Assembly: GCA_026712885.1 (NCBI GenBank)
Contig: JAPOPO010000372.1
Location: 1 to 7,129, forward strand
Source of the DNA: Rhodospirillales bacterium
GTDB lineage: Bacteria > Pseudomonadota > Alphaproteobacteria > UBA828
Length of the DNA: 7,129 bases
Direction of reading: 5' to 3'
The notes under the pieces are model-generated. The model was not told the DNA's origin. It did not search any database and saw only the letters and a list, made by a program, of their open reading frames with translations. Below are positions 5,869 through 7,129 of this stretch, piece after piece. The position numbers and the translations under genes were made by a program. Positions within the stretch are counted from its first letter, which is position 1; the number at the start of each line of letters is the position of its first letter.

Positions 5869-6291
5869 ATGGCGACCGAGCGCACCCTTTCGATCATCAA
5901 GCCGGATGCGGCCCGCCGCAACCTCACCGGCGCGATCAACAAGCGCTTCGAGGAGTCAGGGCTTTCCATCGTCGCCCAGCGCCGGGTCAGGCTGACGGAG
6001 GAACAGGCGCGCGCCTTCTACGCGGTCCACAAGGAACGCGCGTTATATGACGACCTCTGCGCCTACATGACCTCGGGCCCCGTCGTGGTGCAGGTGCTGC
6101 AGGGCGAGAACGCGGTCGAGGCCAATCGGACGATCATGGGGGCGACCAACCCGGCCAACGCCGACGAGGGAACCATCCGCAAGGACTTCGGCGAGTCGGT
6201 GGAGGCCAACTCGGTGCACGGCTCGGATTCGCCGGAGAACGCGGCCATCGAGATCGCGTTCTTCTTTGCGGAGACCGATATCGTCGGCTAG
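5869..6291 (+). CDS. ndk: Nucleoside diphosphate kinase
   Basis: Ndk moves the gamma phosphate from ATP to other nucleoside diphosphates through a phosphohistidine, balancing NTP and dNTP pools in the cytoplasm. The 140 residues are the standard bacterial length. The N-terminal [10 protein letters not shown] (5-14) carries active-site Lys11. [16 protein letters not shown] (68-83) and [17 protein letters not shown] (88-104) are nucleotide-binding segments. The signature [12 protein letters not shown] (114-125) holds catalytic His117. All key residues are present. The start is set by a strong ribosome site 5 bp upstream and a well-placed promoter. It appears monocistronic: tadA ends 142 bp before it, and clpS, 76 bp after, seems to have its own promoter. 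Confidence 0.97.
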   Translation: MATERTLSIIKPDAARRNLTGAINKRFEESGLSIVAQRRVRLTEEQARAFYAVHKERALYDDLCAYMTSGPVVVQVLQGENAVEANRTIMGATNPANADEGTIRKDFGESVEANSVHGSDSPENAAIEIAFFFAETDIVG

Positions 6292-6318
6292 CCCGGCGGT
6301 GCCTGTGCGTCTGGTCCT

Positions 6319-6327
6319 TGTTATAGT
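6319..6327 (+). promoter_or_regulatory. Extended -10 promoter for clpS-clpA
   Basis: TGTTATAGT is an extended -10 (TG, one base, TATAGT at 6322-6327). The -35 region 17 bp upstream is poor, as is allowed for this promoter class. Transcription would begin near 6334, giving a leader of about 34 bases with a small CGCGT/ACGCG hairpin (6339-6353) ahead of the clpS ATG. Confidence 0.48.
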
Positions 6328-6367
6328 GTGGGCCGGCACGCGTAGCGAACGCGGGATGAAGTGAGCG

Positions 6368-6694
6368 ATGTCGGATCAACGGTCAACCGGACGGCCCGGC
6401 GACGACTCCTCAGTCATCACCAAGTCGCGCAGCGAGACCAAGAAGCCCTCGATGTACAAGGTCTTGCTGCTGAATGACGACTACACGCCGATGGAGTTCG
6501 TGGTCATCGTGCTGATGCGGTTCTTCGGGATGGACGAGCAGCGCGCGACGACGATCATGCTACACGTGCACAGGCGGGGCGTCGGTGTCTGCGGCGTCTA
6601 CTCCTACGAGGTCGCCGAGACCAAGGTGAAGCAGGTCTGCGAATTCGCGCGGCGCAACGAGCATCCGCTACAGTGCACGATGGAAAAGGAGTAG
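6368..6694 (+). CDS. clpS: ATP-dependent Clp protease adaptor ClpS
   Basis: ClpS binds proteins with destabilising N-terminal residues (Phe, Leu, Trp, Tyr) and delivers them to ClpAP, also blocking other ClpA substrates. The 108 residues comprise a flexible polar N-terminal tail (1-28) and the folded core. [16 protein letters not shown] (31-46) contains Asn36 and Asp37, which hold the substrate alpha-amino group, and Met42 at the pocket gate. LHVHRRG (65-71) gives His68, equivalent to E. coli His66. The C-terminus [26 protein letters not shown] is canonical. The ribosome site is weak (GTGAG too close, GGGA 11 bp away), but homology and tail length fit this ATG. clpA starts 7 bp after the stop, and its ribosome site overlaps the end of clpS, so the two are cotranscribed and probably translationally coupled. 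Confidence 0.97.
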   Translation: MSDQRSTGRPGDDSSVITKSRSETKKPSMYKVLLLNDDYTPMEFVVIVLMRFFGMDEQRATTIMLHVHRRGVGVCGVYSYEVAETKVKQVCEFARRNEHPLQCTMEKE

Positions 6695-6701
6695 CGAACG
6701 C

Positions 6702-7129
6702 ATGCTCTCGCGCGATCTCGAAAAGAGCCTGCACCGGGCGCTGGCGCTTGCGGTCGAGCGGCGTCACGAGTTTGCGACGCTCGAGCACCTGCTCTACGCG
6801 CTGCTGGAGGATCCCGACGCCATCGCGGTGCTGAAGGCCTGCGGCGTGGATCTGGAGCGGCTCGAACGCGAGCTCGAGGCCTTCATCGACGAGGAGCTGG
6901 AGAGCCTGGCCACCGAGGAAGCGGTCGAGGCCAAGCCGACCACCGGCTTTCAGCGGGTGGTGCAGCGTGCGGTCCTGCACGTGCAGTCCTCCGGCCGTTC
7001 CGAGGTCACCGGCGCCAACATCCTGGTGGCGATCTTCTCCGAGCGCGAATCCCATGCGGTCTATTTCCTGCAAGAGCAGGACATGTCGCGCTACGACGCG
7101 GTCAACTACATCTCGCACCGGATCGCCAA
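6702..7129 (+). CDS. clpA: ATP-dependent Clp protease ATP-binding subunit ClpA, N-terminal part (cut by window end)
   Basis: This is the first 142 residues of the ClpA AAA+ unfoldase that feeds ClpP. The visible part is the N-domain with its two Clp_N repeats: LSRDLEKSLHRALALAVERR (2-21) with EFATLEHLLYALLEDPDA (23-40), then TTGFQRVVQRAVLHVQSSG (80-98) with VTGANILVAIFSERESHAVYFL (102-123). An acidic linker (about residues 58-75) separates them. This N-domain is where ClpS docks. The end MSRYDAVNYISHRIA is typical of the border before the first ATPase module, which lies outside the window. The start is supported by AAGGAG at 6686-6691, 10 bp upstream. The acidic linker and the SRYDAVNYISH end favour ClpA over ClpC or ClpB, and the clpS neighbour confirms it. 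Confidence 0.95.
   Translation, partial: MLSRDLEKSLHRALALAVERRHEFATLEHLLYALLEDPDAIAVLKACGVDLERLERELEAFIDEELESLATEEAVEAKPTTGFQRVVQRAVLHVQSSGRSEVTGANILVAIFSERESHAVYFLQEQDMSRYDAVNYISHRIA

Noticed and set aside
6342..6701. 11-bp exact repeat GTAGCGAACGC at 6342-6352 and 6691-6701, near both the clpS and clpA starts
   Set aside because: A few 11-base matches are expected by chance in 7 kb of GC-rich DNA; the second copy overlaps the clpS stop codon and neither forms a known site.

Overview
The window is GC-rich (roughly two thirds G+C by eye) chromosomal DNA that reads as an alphaproteobacterium. Evidence for this is the DUF1489 protein (a family I associate with Alphaproteobacteria), the alphaproteobacterial-looking TadA C-terminal half, the ndk gene, and the clpS-clpA pair. 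A Rhodospirillales-like host is a guess. Nothing indicates a phage, plasmid or transposase; this is ordinary core genome with a few small uncharacterised genes and an unusual repeat.

Layout. Positions 1-156 are upstream DNA with an AT-rich dyad. A lone STAS-domain anti-anti-sigma-type protein follows (157-501). A 258-bp gap (502-759) holds several hairpins. Next come two leucine-degradation genes, the 3-methylcrotonyl-CoA carboxylase carboxyltransferase subunit (760-2364) and a methylglutaconyl-CoA hydratase-type crotonase (2380-3165), 15 bp apart and surely cotranscribed. A tandem array of three identical 32-bp hairpin elements (39-bp period, 3182-3291) runs up to the GTG start of a DUF1489 gene (3293-3724). 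A DUF1326 gene with a Cys-rich motif (3782-4405) faces a minus-strand class I glutamine-amidotransferase-like hydrolase (4442-5155). Divergent from that is tadA (5268-5726), followed by ndk (5869-6291), clpS (6368-6694) and the 5' end of clpA (6702-7129, cut by the window edge).

Function. The carboxylase subunit and hydratase catalyse consecutive steps of leucine catabolism (3-methylcrotonyl-CoA to 3-methylglutaconyl-CoA to HMG-CoA). The biotin-carrying alpha subunit, isovaleryl-CoA dehydrogenase and HMG-CoA lyase usually clustered with them are absent here, so the pathway is split in this genome. ClpS and ClpA form the N-end-rule adaptor/unfoldase pair feeding ClpP. TadA (tRNA wobble inosine) and Ndk (NTP balancing) are housekeeping enzymes.

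The least ordinary signal is the hairpin-repeat array in front of the DUF1489 gene. Two tandem hairpins upstream of the carboxylase gene share its pairing register and may be diverged relatives. A second point is a promoter placed so that the amidotransferase-like gene should be transcribed without a leader.
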